Source of the DNA: CAYUZU01 sp964448675
Lineage (GTDB): Bacteria > Planctomycetota > Phycisphaerae > UBA1845 > Fen-1342
DNA length: 64,000 bases
NCBI GenBank assembly: GCA_964448675.1
Contig: CAYUZU010000008.1
Location: 62,001 to 126,000, forward strand
Direction of reading: 5' to 3'
The first letter of the stretch is position 1; each line of letters starts with the position of its first letter. Of the stretch, positions 1 through 10,367 are shown one piece after another. The notes beneath the pieces were generated by a model, which was given only the letters and a program-made list of their open reading frames with translations, was not told the origin of the DNA and ran no database searches. The translations under genes were made by a program, and so were the position numbers.

Positions 1-1
1 C

Positions 2-100
2 TGGAACGAGGTGCCGGTCATCGGCCTCGCGGGTTACCTCATCGCCGGCGCAATGGGCTTCCTGCTGCTGGTCTCGATCATTCGGCATGGACAATTGTGA
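2..100 (+). CDS. C-terminal end of an ABC1/UbiB (AarF)-like kinase, partial
   Basis: An open frame runs in from the left edge and stops with TGA at 98-100. The visible 32 residues include a hydrophobic helix (VIGLAGYLIAGAMGFLLLVSI) closed by a basic tail (RHGQL). UbiB/AarF (ABC1) atypical kinases commonly end in one or two membrane helices with a similar basic tail. The kinase core lies outside the window, so the family call rests on the tail alone. The end of an unrelated membrane protein is the alternative. Confidence 0.45.
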   Translation, partial: WNEVPVIGLAGYLIAGAMGFLLLVSIIRHGQL

Positions 101-401
101 GCGCGGAAGCCGGGCGTCGGGTGGCATCCGACGGCCCGTCAGATGAACCGAATCGGAGCGTCCGGGCGCCGCACCGGACGTCTTCGATGGGACTGAATTG
201 CTGCGGGCTGGCAGGGCTGCGTGAATGAGTGATTGAGGGACTGCGTGATGGCGCGATTGCGTGATGGAGTGACGGCGTGATTGAGGGACTGCGGGATCGA
301 GCAGAAGTAAGCAGGGCGGGTTTCGCCCCCCCGGACTTCTCTCGTATTTCGCATTTCGCATTTACCATTTTGCATTCTCCAACGGACCACTGACCACTCC
401 C
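101..401. other. Gene-free spacer with degenerate short repeats
   Basis: No supportable gene here. From about 221 to 300 the sequence is a patchwork of degenerate units built on GATTGAGGGACTGCG, which occurs at 231-245 and again at 281-295, with intervening GCGTGATGG/GCGATTGCG variants. From about 343 to 400 it turns into stuttering CATTTCGCATTT and GACCACTGACCACT units. The low complexity ends directly at the TTG start of the next gene, so no clear ribosome binding site is visible. Confidence 0.6.
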
Positions 402-1139
402 TTGACCCACCTCGAAGGCCGACAATCCGTGCTCGCCGCGTTGCAGGCCCTTCAGCGCCAGTTCAAGGAAGTCCTCGTCCGCCACGATGCCCACCCGCAA
501 AAGGTGCAGGCAGTGCTCGAGGCCGCCGCCGCCCGTGGCGTGCCTATCCGCCGGGTCAGCGCGGATGAGCTCAACGCCCTGGCCCACGGCGAAACACACG
601 GCGGCGTGGTGGCGGTCTGTTCGCCCAAGCCGCTGACCACGCCCGATGAGCTACTCGCCGAATTGCGCAAATTCCGCCAGCCGCCGCTGCTCCTGCTCAT
701 CGAGGGCATCGACGACGCGCGCAACCTGGGCTTCGTGTTGCGCACGGCCCACGCTGTCGGCGTGCACGCGGTGCTTATCAAGAAACACCTGTGGGACTTC
801 GACGAGGTCGAGATCGCCCGGCCCGCCTCCGGTGCCTACGAATGGCTGCCGCTGGTGCAGATCGAGACCATCGACCCGCTGCTCGCCTTGAAAAAAGCCG
901 GCCTGGTACTCGTCGCCTGTGTGGCGGCGGCCAAGCGCACCATGTACGACGTGGACCTCACGCGTCCGACCGTGCTGGTCATCGGCGGCGAGAAGCGCGG
1001 CGTGAGCGGCGCGGTCCGCGCGCTGTGCGACACCTTCATGACCATCCCCACGACCCGCACGTCATCGTCCCTGTCGCTCTCGCATGCCGCCGCCATCGTC
1101 ATGGCCGAAACCCAGCGCCAACGCACCCGCTCGCCGTAA
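402..1139 (+). CDS. SpoU/TrmH-family RNA 2'-O-methyltransferase
   Basis: A 245-residue SPOUT enzyme predicted to transfer methyl from SAM to a ribose 2'-OH in rRNA or tRNA. Residues 1-75 form the small substrate-binding domain (EGRQSVLAAL at the start). The catalytic domain shows the SpoU motifs in order: DDARNLGFVLRTAHAVG (motif 1, Asn and Arg present), VIGGEKRGVS (motif 2) and IPTTRTSSSLSLSHAAAIV (motif 3, where the usual SLNVSVA is altered to SLSLSHA). The knot motifs and length fit RlmB/TrmH relatives, but the substrate cannot be told. The start is a TTG with no clear Shine-Dalgarno, so the true start is uncertain. Confidence 0.85.
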   Translation: MTHLEGRQSVLAALQALQRQFKEVLVRHDAHPQKVQAVLEAAAARGVPIRRVSADELNALAHGETHGGVVAVCSPKPLTTPDELLAELRKFRQPPLLLLIEGIDDARNLGFVLRTAHAVGVHAVLIKKHLWDFDEVEIARPASGAYEWLPLVQIETIDPLLALKKAGLVLVACVAAAKRTMYDVDLTRPTVLVIGGEKRGVSGAVRALCDTFMTIPTTRTSSSLSLSHAAAIVMAETQRQRTRSP

Positions 1140-1259
1140 CGTCTGCCGGCGCGTCGGAAGCCCCGCGCAGCTGCCATCCGTCACGCCGCTACGCCGCCGC
1201 TTCGTCACTTCTTCTCGAGCCCCCGGTTCCCGGCGGCCCGACCCGATCTTCGCGAATCG

Positions 1260-2285
1260 CTAGTCGATCACATACTCCCCGAACCCCGCCGTCTGGTGCG
1301 CCGTCACCTCATCGCCCGCCTGCACCAGCCACAGCACTTCGACGCCGTCGAGCGCTGCCGTCGCGGCCAGCGCCTGCCCCTCTTCGACCGTCAGCACGCT
1401 GAACGCCGTCGCCCACGCGTCGGCGGTCGCCCCGTCGGGCGCGATGACCGTCACGCTCGGTGCCTGCGCCGCCGGCCGGCCGCTGCGCGGGTCGATGATG
1501 TGCGAGTAGCGCCGCCCGTCGATCTCGGCGAAGCGCTGCTGCACGCCGGAGGTCGCCACCGCGCCATCCTTGAGCCCCAACGCGCAGTACAGGCGCTGCG
1601 CATGCACCGGGTGCTGCACCCACACGCGCCACGGCTCTCCCCCCGGCCGACTGCCCGCGGCCCGCACATCGCCGCCGATGTTCACCAGCGCGTGCGTTGC
1701 GCCCGCGCCCTCCATCGCTGCGGCCGCCAGGTCCAGCGCGTACCCCTTCGCAATCCCGCCCAGGTCCACGTGCAGCCCTTCAACGAGCGGCGTGACGCGG
1801 CGTGTGTCCGGCTCCAGCCGCAGCTTGTCCCAGCCCACGCGCGACAGCGCCGCTTCAATCGCCGTTTCCTCCGGCAGCTTGTTCGCCTGGCCCGCCTGCT
1901 GCCACAGCTTCACCAGCGGGCGGCACGTCACGTCGAACGCGCCGCCGCTGCGCTCCGCGACCTCGGCCGCCGCGGACAGACACGCAAACGTCTCCGCCGA
2001 TACGACCAGGTTCTCGCCCGCAGCCAGCGCATTGAGGCGCCCGATCTCGCTGTCGTCGACGTAGTCACTCATCAGCGCGTTGACGCGATCCAGCGCCGCG
2101 TAACCCGCCGCGACGGCCTGCTGGGCCGTCGCCCGGTCCGGTGCGTACGCCGTCAACTCCGCGAACGTGCCCATGACCTCGCGCGACTGCTTGACCCGCA
2201 CCGGCCCCGGCGGTCGCCGCTCGCACCCGGCCAGCAGCACCAGCCCTGTAACGACCAGACATGTCGGTGTGTTCACGTATCTCAT
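1260..2285 (-). CDS. apbE: FAD:protein FMN transferase (ApbE), lipoprotein
   Basis: ApbE proteins use FAD to attach FMN to a Thr in electron-transfer subunits such as NqrB/C and RnfG, outside the cytoplasmic membrane. The start at MRYVNTPTCLVV gives a signal peptide with lipobox LLAGC; an upstream in-frame Met is arginine-rich and unlikely. Family hallmarks are VNIGGDVRAAG, GAVATSGVQQRF (flavin-binding region) and HIIDPRSGRP. The length (about 341 residues) is normal. No Rnf or Nqr gene is in the window. Converges on the rRNA/tRNA methyltransferase gene. Confidence 0.92.
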   Translation of the reverse strand: MRYVNTPTCLVVTGLVLLAGCERRPPGPVRVKQSREVMGTFAELTAYAPDRATAQQAVAAGYAALDRVNALMSDYVDDSEIGRLNALAAGENLVVSAETFACLSAAAEVAERSGGAFDVTCRPLVKLWQQAGQANKLPEETAIEAALSRVGWDKLRLEPDTRRVTPLVEGLHVDLGGIAKGYALDLAAAAMEGAGATHALVNIGGDVRAAGSRPGGEPWRVWVQHPVHAQRLYCALGLKDGAVATSGVQQRFAEIDGRRYSHIIDPRSGRPAAQAPSVTVIAPDGATADAWATAFSVLTVEEGQALAATAALDGVEVLWLVQAGDEVTAHQTAGFGEYVID

Positions 2286-2446
2286 GCGGCGGATTGTACG
2301 CGAAGCCCGCGGCGGCGGTAGGGCGGCCACTTCGTCGAGGATTTCCGCTACGGATCGGCGGATTCCCTGTTACCTTCTTACTGAGTGAGTGTATTTCCCC
2401 ATTGGCCGGCCGCCACCGGCTGCCGGCAATTCGCAAAGGGCCCCCC

Positions 2447-3727
2447 ATGTCCGACCTCGCGACGCACATTCAGCAGACGCCACTGGCCGACACGCACGAG
2501 CACCTGCACCCGGAGTGCGAGCAGCACGACCCCGGGCCCGACATCCTGCGCGATCTATTTGATGGTGCATACATCACCGCCGATCTCGTCGTGGCCGGTG
2601 CGTCGCGCGACGCCGTCCAGCGGCTGGTTGCTTCGACCGATCGCGACATCGCCGACCGCTTCGCCGCCGTCCAGCCCGCCTGGGAGCACTGTCGCCACAC
2701 CGGCTACGGGGAGGGCGTGCAGCGTGCGGCGCGGCTGGTGTACGGCATCCACGAGCTCACCCCCACCGCCCTCGCTGGCGCCAGCGAGCGCAACGCCGAA
2801 CTGCGCCGCCCCGGCCAGCGGCTCGCCCTGCTGCGCGATACTGCCAATCTTGCGTATGTGCAATTGGACTATGCGACCTGGGAGTGCCCGGTGGACCCGT
2901 CCGGGCCCGATTTCTTCCTGCGCGATTTGTCGTGGGTCAGTTTCGCCAATGGCGAAGTCGATGCGCAGAAGATCGAAATGGCCACCGGCGTTGCGGTGCG
3001 AAGCCCCGAAGACCTTCGTGCGGCCATGGCCGCCATCTTCGCTCGGCAGGCTCCGCGGGCCATCGGCGTCAAGTCGCAGCACGCCTACAACCGAACGCTT
3101 GCCTGGCAACCACGTGACGATGCTGATGTCGCGCCATTGCTCGAGTGCTGTCTGGCGGGGTGTGAGCTTGACCAAGCGCAGCGCGTCGTGCTGGGGGACT
3201 GGTGCCTGGCCTGCGGCATTGAGCTTGCCGCCGAGCACAACTTGCCGTTCAAGCTCCACACGGGCTATTACGCGGGGGACAGCCACATGCCGCTTGAACG
3301 AACGCGACCGGCGCACCTGTGTCCGCTGCTGCTGGCTTATCCGCAGGCCCGCTTTGTCCTGTTTCATACGGGTTATCCCTACGGTCCCGAGGTTCGGGCG
3401 CTCGCCAAGCACTTCCCGAACGTCTATGTGGACTTCTGCTGGGCGTGGAGTATTGACCCGCCCGCGACGATGGACTTCTTTCGCAAGACGATCCACGCCG
3501 TCCCATGCAACAAGCTCTTCGTCTTTGGCGGTGATGCCGCCTGGCCGACACAGACGGTCGGGTATGCGGACCAGTGCCGGGCGTGGTTGACGCACGCGTT
3601 GCAGGCGGAGATCAAGGATGGGCTGATGACCGAAGCGCAGGCCATCACGCTGGCGTCGCGCGTGATGCACGAGAATCAGGCCGAGTGCTTCGACCTGGTG
3701 GGAACGCGCGCAGCGCTGACGAAGTGA
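2447..3727 (+). CDS. Amidohydrolase-2-like TIM-barrel metalloenzyme
   Basis: A 426-residue protein of the amidohydrolase-2/uronate-isomerase-like superfamily. The metal-binding HxH is near the N-terminus (DTHEHLHPE). Later strands carry KLHTGYYAGDSH and LFHTGYPYGPE (His ligands) and FGGDAAWP (the catalytic Asp position). The ATG at 2447 is chosen because AAAGGG lies six bases upstream. In-frame codons further upstream overlap the divergent apbE promoter region. The substrate is unknown; such enzymes act on sugar acids, decarboxylated aromatics or small amides. It stands alone, convergent with the glycosyltransferase gene. Confidence 0.8.
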   Translation: MSDLATHIQQTPLADTHEHLHPECEQHDPGPDILRDLFDGAYITADLVVAGASRDAVQRLVASTDRDIADRFAAVQPAWEHCRHTGYGEGVQRAARLVYGIHELTPTALAGASERNAELRRPGQRLALLRDTANLAYVQLDYATWECPVDPSGPDFFLRDLSWVSFANGEVDAQKIEMATGVAVRSPEDLRAAMAAIFARQAPRAIGVKSQHAYNRTLAWQPRDDADVAPLLECCLAGCELDQAQRVVLGDWCLACGIELAAEHNLPFKLHTGYYAGDSHMPLERTRPAHLCPLLLAYPQARFVLFHTGYPYGPEVRALAKHFPNVYVDFCWAWSIDPPATMDFFRKTIHAVPCNKLFVFGGDAAWPTQTVGYADQCRAWLTHALQAEIKDGLMTEAQAITLASRVMHENQAECFDLVGTRAALTK

Positions 3728-3833
3728 CGAAGTGACGGGCGGATCCTACCTGCCCGAACTCACCTTGCACTTGTCATTGGCCTTGCACGGCCGAGCGCTG
3801 AGAACTGACTTCTCGCTTCAACGGACAACGCTT

Positions 3834-5177
3834 TCACAGCACGCCGGCCAGCTCGCTCGGCTGCGGCAGCGTCGCGTCGGTCGGCATCTCCGCCACGGCC
3901 TGGCTGCGGGTCTTGCCCTGCATGCGGTAGCCCTGCAGCGACGCGACGACCTGCTGCGCGATGCCCATCCACGTGAAGCTGGCCCGCGCCTTCTGCGAGC
4001 CGAACTTCGCCAGCTGCGCGCCGACGCGCGGGTGCTGCAGCACCGAACACAACGCGTGCCCGTACGCCTCCGGGTCGAACGGGTTCGCGTACAGCGCCTC
4101 CAGCCCCCAGATGACCTGTTCCCACAGGCCGCCTTCGGTCGTGACGACCGTTGGCGTGCCGCAGGCCATCGCCTCGACGGCAGTCATGCCGAACGGTTCG
4201 TAGCGGCTGCTGAGCGCGAACACGTCCGCCAGGCGGTAATAGTCGGGCAGGTCCTGGTCCTCGATGTAATCGCGGAAGATGACGTGGTCGGTGATGTTCA
4301 GCTCCGCCGCCAGGGCGCGCAACTCGCCAATCTGCTCCTGCTCGCGCTGCGTCGGCTGCGTCGCCCCGATGGCCAGCAGCAGCTTCGCGTCGGGCACCCG
4401 CTGCACCACCGGCGACATCGCCCGAATCAACAGGTCGTAGCCCTTGTTGTGCGCCATACGTCCCACCGCCAGCACGATCTTGCCGTCATAGCCATAGTCG
4501 TGCTTCAGCGCCGTGCGCGACGCCAGCGACACCGGATAGAACCGGGCATCATCATAGCCCGGCGGGATCACGTAGATCTTGTCACGCGGCGCGTCGTAGT
4601 CACTGGCCGCCAGAATCTCGCGTTGTTGCGGCGTGGTGGCGATCAACGCGTCGCATTCGTCGTAGATGACCTTCTCCTCGCGGATGCGACGCTTGAAGTT
4701 GTACTTGCGCTCGTTCTCGTCGGGATCGCCGTCCATGTTGTCGCGCTTCCACGCACCGATGGAATGCGGCACGTGCAGGTGCTTGATGCTCAGGCGATTC
4801 GCCAGCGCCTGCCCCGCCAGACCCGCATCCCAGTAGTGGCTGATGATCGCGTTGTAGGTCAGCCGCTTGTTGCGGGTGTAGCTGTGCGCTTTCTCGACCC
4901 ACTGCGGAATGTGCTCCCACAGCGTCTCCTTCGCGATGAAGTCCTTGCCGCCGCACGGGAAGCGTAGCACGCGGCAGCGCTCGGAGACGGTCTCCTGGGC
5001 GGGCTGATCCTCGAACTGCCGGGTGAGGATGTCCACCTGGTAGCCGAGCCGGGCCAGGCTCTTGCTGAGCTCGAGCACATAGACCACCTGGCCGCCGGTG
5101 TCGGGCTTGCCCAGTTCGGGCTCCGCGCCGACGTACCCGTGCGTGGAGATCATCATGATCCGCTGTCGCGTACCCAT
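3834..5177 (-). CDS. GT4 glycosyltransferase, sucrose/mannosylfructose-phosphate synthase-like
   Basis: A 447-residue retaining glycosyltransferase of family GT4 (GT-B fold). The acceptor domain opens with MMISTHGYVGAEPE and PDTGGQVVYVLELSKSL, as in sucrose-phosphate and mannosylfructose-phosphate synthases. The nucleotide-sugar domain has AVGRMAHNKGYDLL and the E-x7-E motif EPFGMTAVEAMACGTP. The start at 5177 is fixed by AGGAGG six bases upstream. A role in making a disaccharide compatible solute is plausible from similarity to sucrose-type synthases, but no phosphatase partner is adjacent. A perfect palindrome 85 bp upstream may be an operator. Confidence 0.85.
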   Translation of the reverse strand: MGTRQRIMMISTHGYVGAEPELGKPDTGGQVVYVLELSKSLARLGYQVDILTRQFEDQPAQETVSERCRVLRFPCGGKDFIAKETLWEHIPQWVEKAHSYTRNKRLTYNAIISHYWDAGLAGQALANRLSIKHLHVPHSIGAWKRDNMDGDPDENERKYNFKRRIREEKVIYDECDALIATTPQQREILAASDYDAPRDKIYVIPPGYDDARFYPVSLASRTALKHDYGYDGKIVLAVGRMAHNKGYDLLIRAMSPVVQRVPDAKLLLAIGATQPTQREQEQIGELRALAAELNITDHVIFRDYIEDQDLPDYYRLADVFALSSRYEPFGMTAVEAMACGTPTVVTTEGGLWEQVIWGLEALYANPFDPEAYGHALCSVLQHPRVGAQLAKFGSQKARASFTWMGIAQQVVASLQGYRMQGKTRSQAVAEMPTDATLPQPSELAGVL

Positions 5178-5261
5178 ACCGCACCTCCTTGGCTTGGCAT
5201 CGTCATCCGGATTGACGGTGGCGTGGCGTTCATCGCTGTCCTTCCCCCCCTGACTACCCCA

Positions 5262-5278
5262 TCGGCAATAATTGCCGA
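5262..5278. promoter_or_regulatory. Perfect 7-3-7 palindrome upstream of the GT4 gene
   Basis: TCGGCAA-TAA-TTGCCGA is a perfect inverted repeat, with AAAAA following on the plus strand. It lies in the 360-bp gap between the GT4 start (5177) and the ABC permease end (5538), about 85 bp upstream of the GT4 start, where an operator would sit. It could instead be a small hairpin. The rest of the gap (5279-5537) shows no gene or clear element. Confidence 0.4.
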
Positions 5279-5537
5279 AAAAGCTGAGCCGGTTCGTCGT
5301 GTGCCTGACGCACATTCCACTGAGCCCGCCTGACAGCAGGGTTTATCGGTCATTGAGCACCGTTGAATTGACCCCGCTGCCGAGACAAGGATACCGCACG
5401 AATACGGTTCGGACCAGTTTTCGGTAGCCCTCCCGACCGGCCCGAGTTCGTAAGGCCCTGTTGGGATTCCATTTACGCGCCATGCCCCCTGGAAGCTGAA
5501 CCGGAATTCACGTTGCCCGCTCGACGCGCGGGGGCGC

Positions 5538-6404
5538 CTACTCGCGTGACCCGCTCCGCGCCAGCGACGCCACGATCCAGCGCTGCCCCAGCCCGAACAC
5601 CAGCATCACCGGCACCGTCGCCACCACCGCGTAGGCCAGCACGGGCCCCCAAGGCGTCGGGGGCGGCTGGCTGAAGAAGTTCCCCAGCCCGAACTGCACC
5701 GTCCATGTCGCCTCCCCCCGGCAGATCACCAGCGCCCACAGGTAGTCGTTCCAGTGGATCACGAAATCCAGCAGCACGACCGTGATCAGCGCATGCCGCA
5801 CGTTCGGCAGCGCCACCCGCCAGAATGTCCGCCCCCAGCCGGCCCCGTCCAGGAACGCCGCCTCCTCCAGGTCCCGCGGCAGCGACAGGAACGACTGGCG
5901 CAACAGGAACACGTTGAACGCCTTGCCCATGAACGGCACACTCAGGGCGCCGAGCGTCCAGCCATGCTCACCCAGCACGGCCGTCAAAGCGGAAGTACCG
6001 CGCACCGTGATGAACAGCGGCACGACGATCGCCTCCAGCGGCACGATGATTGTCGCGACCACCACGACGAACAGCAGGTCGCGCCCGGGAAAACGCATGC
6101 GGGCAAAGGCGTACGCCGCCGGCGCGTTGACCAGCAGCCCGCCCACCGCGATCAGCACCACCATGGCCAGCGAATTGAACAGCGCGATGCCCACGCTGCC
6201 GTCGCGCGCCGCCTCGACGTAGTTGCCGGGCGTGAAGGGCGTCGGCAGGAAACTCTGTAGCGATCCGACCTGATCGTGGATCGCGTGGGTTGGCTTGAGC
6301 GAGGCGGTCACCAGCCACACGATCGGCATCAGAAACAGCAGGCCGACCGCGACGGCGGCCGCGCCGCCGAGCACACGGTGTATGCCGCGCGGCGGGGCGC
6401 TCAT
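5538..6404 (-). CDS. Sugar ABC transporter permease, MalG-type
   Basis: The second inner-membrane permease of a carbohydrate importer (288 residues, about six membrane helices). The EAA loop that docks the ATPase is DLEEAAFLDGAGWGRTFWRV. The start at 6404 overlaps the previous permease stop as ATGA, indicating translational coupling. An upstream in-frame extension is proline/arginine-rich and is the shadow of the neighbouring gene. Third in the order binding protein, MalF-type, MalG-type. No ATPase subunit follows, so the system probably borrows a shared MsmK/UgpC-like ATPase encoded elsewhere. Confidence 0.92.
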   Translation of the reverse strand: MSAPPRGIHRVLGGAAAVAVGLLFLMPIVWLVTASLKPTHAIHDQVGSLQSFLPTPFTPGNYVEAARDGSVGIALFNSLAMVVLIAVGGLLVNAPAAYAFARMRFPGRDLLFVVVVATIIVPLEAIVVPLFITVRGTSALTAVLGEHGWTLGALSVPFMGKAFNVFLLRQSFLSLPRDLEEAAFLDGAGWGRTFWRVALPNVRHALITVVLLDFVIHWNDYLWALVICRGEATWTVQFGLGNFFSQPPPTPWGPVLAYAVVATVPVMLVFGLGQRWIVASLARSGSRE

Positions 6405-7291
6405 GCCGTCACCTCCAGGGCCCGCATCAAGCGGCGGAGGGCGAGCGTCAGCGCGAGCACGACCACCAGGAACACTGTGCCGGCGGCGCACGACAGTGTC
6501 AGATCCCGCTGACTGAATTGCTCGTACATGTACTGCACGACCGACAGTGTGGCATCCTGTGGACCCCCGCCGGTCATGAGGTGCGGCTGCACGAACAGGC
6601 GCAGGGCGAAGATCGTCGTGACCAGCACGACAAAGACGGTCGTCGGCGCGAGGCTGGGGACGGTGATGTGCCGGAAGCGCTGCCACGGGCCGGCGCCGTC
6701 GAGCGTGGCGGCCTCGTACAGTTGTGCGGGGATCGACTGCAATCCGGACAGGTATACCATCATCTGCAGCCCGACGCCCTGCCAGATGCTCATCACCGCG
6801 ATCGCCGCCAACGCCTGGTCCGGGCTGGTCAGGAACGGTTGGGTCGGCAGGCCCAATGTCTGGAGCATGCCGTTGAGCAGGCCGGCGCCGGTCTCGCTGG
6901 CCGGCTCATACATCAGCTTCCAGATCACGCTCAGCACCGCGAGCGAGAGGGCGGTGGGGATGAAGACGGCGATGCGCAGAAAGCGCCGCGTCCAGCCCGG
7001 CCCGTTGGCCCACACGGCCAGCAGCATGGCCAGCGCCGTCTGCGCCGGCACGATCAGCAATGCGAAGAGGAAGGTATTGAGCAGGCTCTGGCGGAAACGG
7101 TCATGGGTGAGCAGATCTTCGTAGTTCGCGAAACCGACCGGGGTCGTCCACACGTCGTTCAGCGTGGCCCGCCCGTGGACGCTGATGATGGCCATGTTGA
7201 TCGTCGGCCAGATCACGAACACGCCGATCAACAGCGTGGCCGGCAGCACCAGCCCCCAGCCCATCCATCGTTCCTGGCGTGTCAGCAACAT
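6401..7291 (-). CDS. Sugar ABC transporter permease, MalF-type
   Basis: The first permease of the importer (296 residues). Hydrophobic segments begin at residue 10 (MGWGLVLPATLLIGVFVIWP), with six predicted helices overall. The EAA coupling motif is YEAATLDGAGPWQRFRHITV. The start lies 3 bp after the binding-protein stop, and the end overlaps the MalG-type gene by 4 bp, so the three genes form one tight operon. The family (CUT1) imports oligosaccharides, glycerol-phosphate or polyols; the substrate cannot be deduced. Confidence 0.92.
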   Translation of the reverse strand: MLLTRQERWMGWGLVLPATLLIGVFVIWPTINMAIISVHGRATLNDVWTTPVGFANYEDLLTHDRFRQSLLNTFLFALLIVPAQTALAMLLAVWANGPGWTRRFLRIAVFIPTALSLAVLSVIWKLMYEPASETGAGLLNGMLQTLGLPTQPFLTSPDQALAAIAVMSIWQGVGLQMMVYLSGLQSIPAQLYEAATLDGAGPWQRFRHITVPSLAPTTVFVVLVTTIFALRLFVQPHLMTGGGPQDATLSVVQYMYEQFSQRDLTLSCAAGTVFLVVVLALTLALRRLMRALEVTA

Positions 7292-7294
7292 GGT

Positions 7295-8605
7295 CTAACG
7301 TCGATCGAGGGCCCGCTGCACATTGTTGGCGGCCTTGTCGAGTGCCGTCCTCACATCGCCGCCGAGCGCAATATCGCGCAACGCACCGGCGAACTCACTG
7401 GTCAACGTCAGGTATACCGGCGTGCGCGGGCGGGCCCGGGCTGCCTGAATCAGCTGGGCGCGGAACAGCCGCCGCGGCATCTCTTCGTACGCCGGGAAAA
7501 GCTCGAACGCGCTGCGCCGCCCCGGTACGGCGCCGTTGGCGGATACGATCGGCTTGATGCCGTGCTCGGGGTGCAGGAACCACGCGATAACGGTCCACGC
7601 TGCGGTCGGCTCTTCGCAGGCACTCGATATTCCCCAGCACCAACTGCCGGCGGGTACGACGACCTGGTAGCCCACGCGCGGCAACGGCATCACGCCGAAG
7701 CGGAGCTCGGTGGCCTGCTCGAACACCGGCAGCATCCAGTGGCCGGTCCAGTCGAACGCCGCCAGACCGTCGGAAAACGGATCGGGGTTGGTGGTCGTGG
7801 CCTCCGCGAAGCCAGCGGTGAAAAGGCCTTTCCAGCGTTCGATGGCGTCAATGGCCCGAGGCCCGTTGATCGCGCCGGTGGCCTGGTGCTGTTTCGTGTC
7901 GATCAGGGCGCCGCCGTTGGACCAGACCAGCGGTGCAAAAGCGTAGGTGAACCACTCGTCGCTCTGGTCGTCCATGTGCAGCGAGAGCGGAATGGTGCAA
8001 TGCGGCTTGACCTTCTCGAGGGCGGCGGTGAACTCGTCCCAGGTCCAGGCTTTGTCGAGTTCGCCAGGCGGCTCGAGGTCGATCTTGGCGAGGATATCGC
8101 GGTTGTAGTAAACGACCAGCGCCGAGTCGAACGCCCCCAGCGCCCACAGCTTGCCGTTGTAGGTGCCCTGCTCGATCAGGGACGGCAGCATGTCGGCCCG
8201 CAATGCATCGTCGACGAACTCGTCGAGCGGCAGCAGCAGATCGTCGGCCGCCCACGGTCCGACAAACGGCCCGTCGATGTCCAGCACATCGGGCAGCGCG
8301 TCGGAAAATGCCGCCACCGAGACCTTGTCTGGGTATTGGCGGTCTGGAAAGAACTCGATCTCGACGTGAATGTCGCCGCGATGGGCGTTGTTGAATTCGC
8401 GCACGATCCGTTGCATCGCCTCGTGTTCGTCGGGCCGGCCATGATGCGCCCAGACAGTCACGACACGCGCGCCGCCGTCCTGCGCAGATTGCGGCGGCGA
8501 TTTCGACTCGCACCCGACGACCGGCAGCAGGATCAGCAGCGCGGCGCGGGCCCGGAAGCACCGCCCGGCGCCGCCCGGCGCCGAACGCAGATTGCCAATG
8601 GCCAT
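7295..8605 (-). CDS. Extracellular sugar-binding lipoprotein of the ABC importer
   Basis: A solute-binding protein (436 residues, family 1) that captures the substrate for the two downstream permeases. An arginine-rich N-terminus leads into a hydrophobic stretch ending LLPVVGC, a lipobox. The mature domain shows the typical VTVWAHHGRPDEHEAMQRIV start, a YYNRDIL hinge strand and a tryptophan-rich ligand cleft (TWDEF, DWTGHWMLP, AGSWCWG). It is the first gene of the operon and is divergent from fumC. A weak AGGGAA lies about 6 bp before the ATG. Confidence 0.9.
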   Translation of the reverse strand: MAIGNLRSAPGGAGRCFRARAALLILLPVVGCESKSPPQSAQDGGARVVTVWAHHGRPDEHEAMQRIVREFNNAHRGDIHVEIEFFPDRQYPDKVSVAAFSDALPDVLDIDGPFVGPWAADDLLLPLDEFVDDALRADMLPSLIEQGTYNGKLWALGAFDSALVVYYNRDILAKIDLEPPGELDKAWTWDEFTAALEKVKPHCTIPLSLHMDDQSDEWFTYAFAPLVWSNGGALIDTKQHQATGAINGPRAIDAIERWKGLFTAGFAEATTTNPDPFSDGLAAFDWTGHWMLPVFEQATELRFGVMPLPRVGYQVVVPAGSWCWGISSACEEPTAAWTVIAWFLHPEHGIKPIVSANGAVPGRRSAFELFPAYEEMPRRLFRAQLIQAARARPRTPVYLTLTSEFAGALRDIALGGDVRTALDKAANNVQRALDRR

Positions 8606-8869
8606 GGTGTATTCCCTGTTGGGACAGCCTTGCCGACCTCACGCCGTCACACGGCCTGCGCAGGCTAACACACTCGCGCCACCCCGGAAACCGCAACCGC
8701 GGTGGCGTAACCGGGATGTAATCGCCGTGCCCCGCCGCGGCCCCGACCTCCGCCGGGGAATCATGCCCGGTGTGCGGCCAGCGCTCGCCCCCCGGTTCCC
8801 TCCCGCGGCAGATGCCACTACACTTGCCAGCCATTGGGAACGCGGGAAGCAATACGAAGGGCTGCACTC

Positions 8870-10264
<1,395 letters not shown>

Positions 10265-10367
10265 GTGCCGCTTGCTACATCGCCTGGCTTGACGCCGGCG
10301 CGCTAGTCGCGCGACAATGCCGCCGATCGGCACCAGCCGGGACCCACAACCGCCAAGGAGGTGCGCC

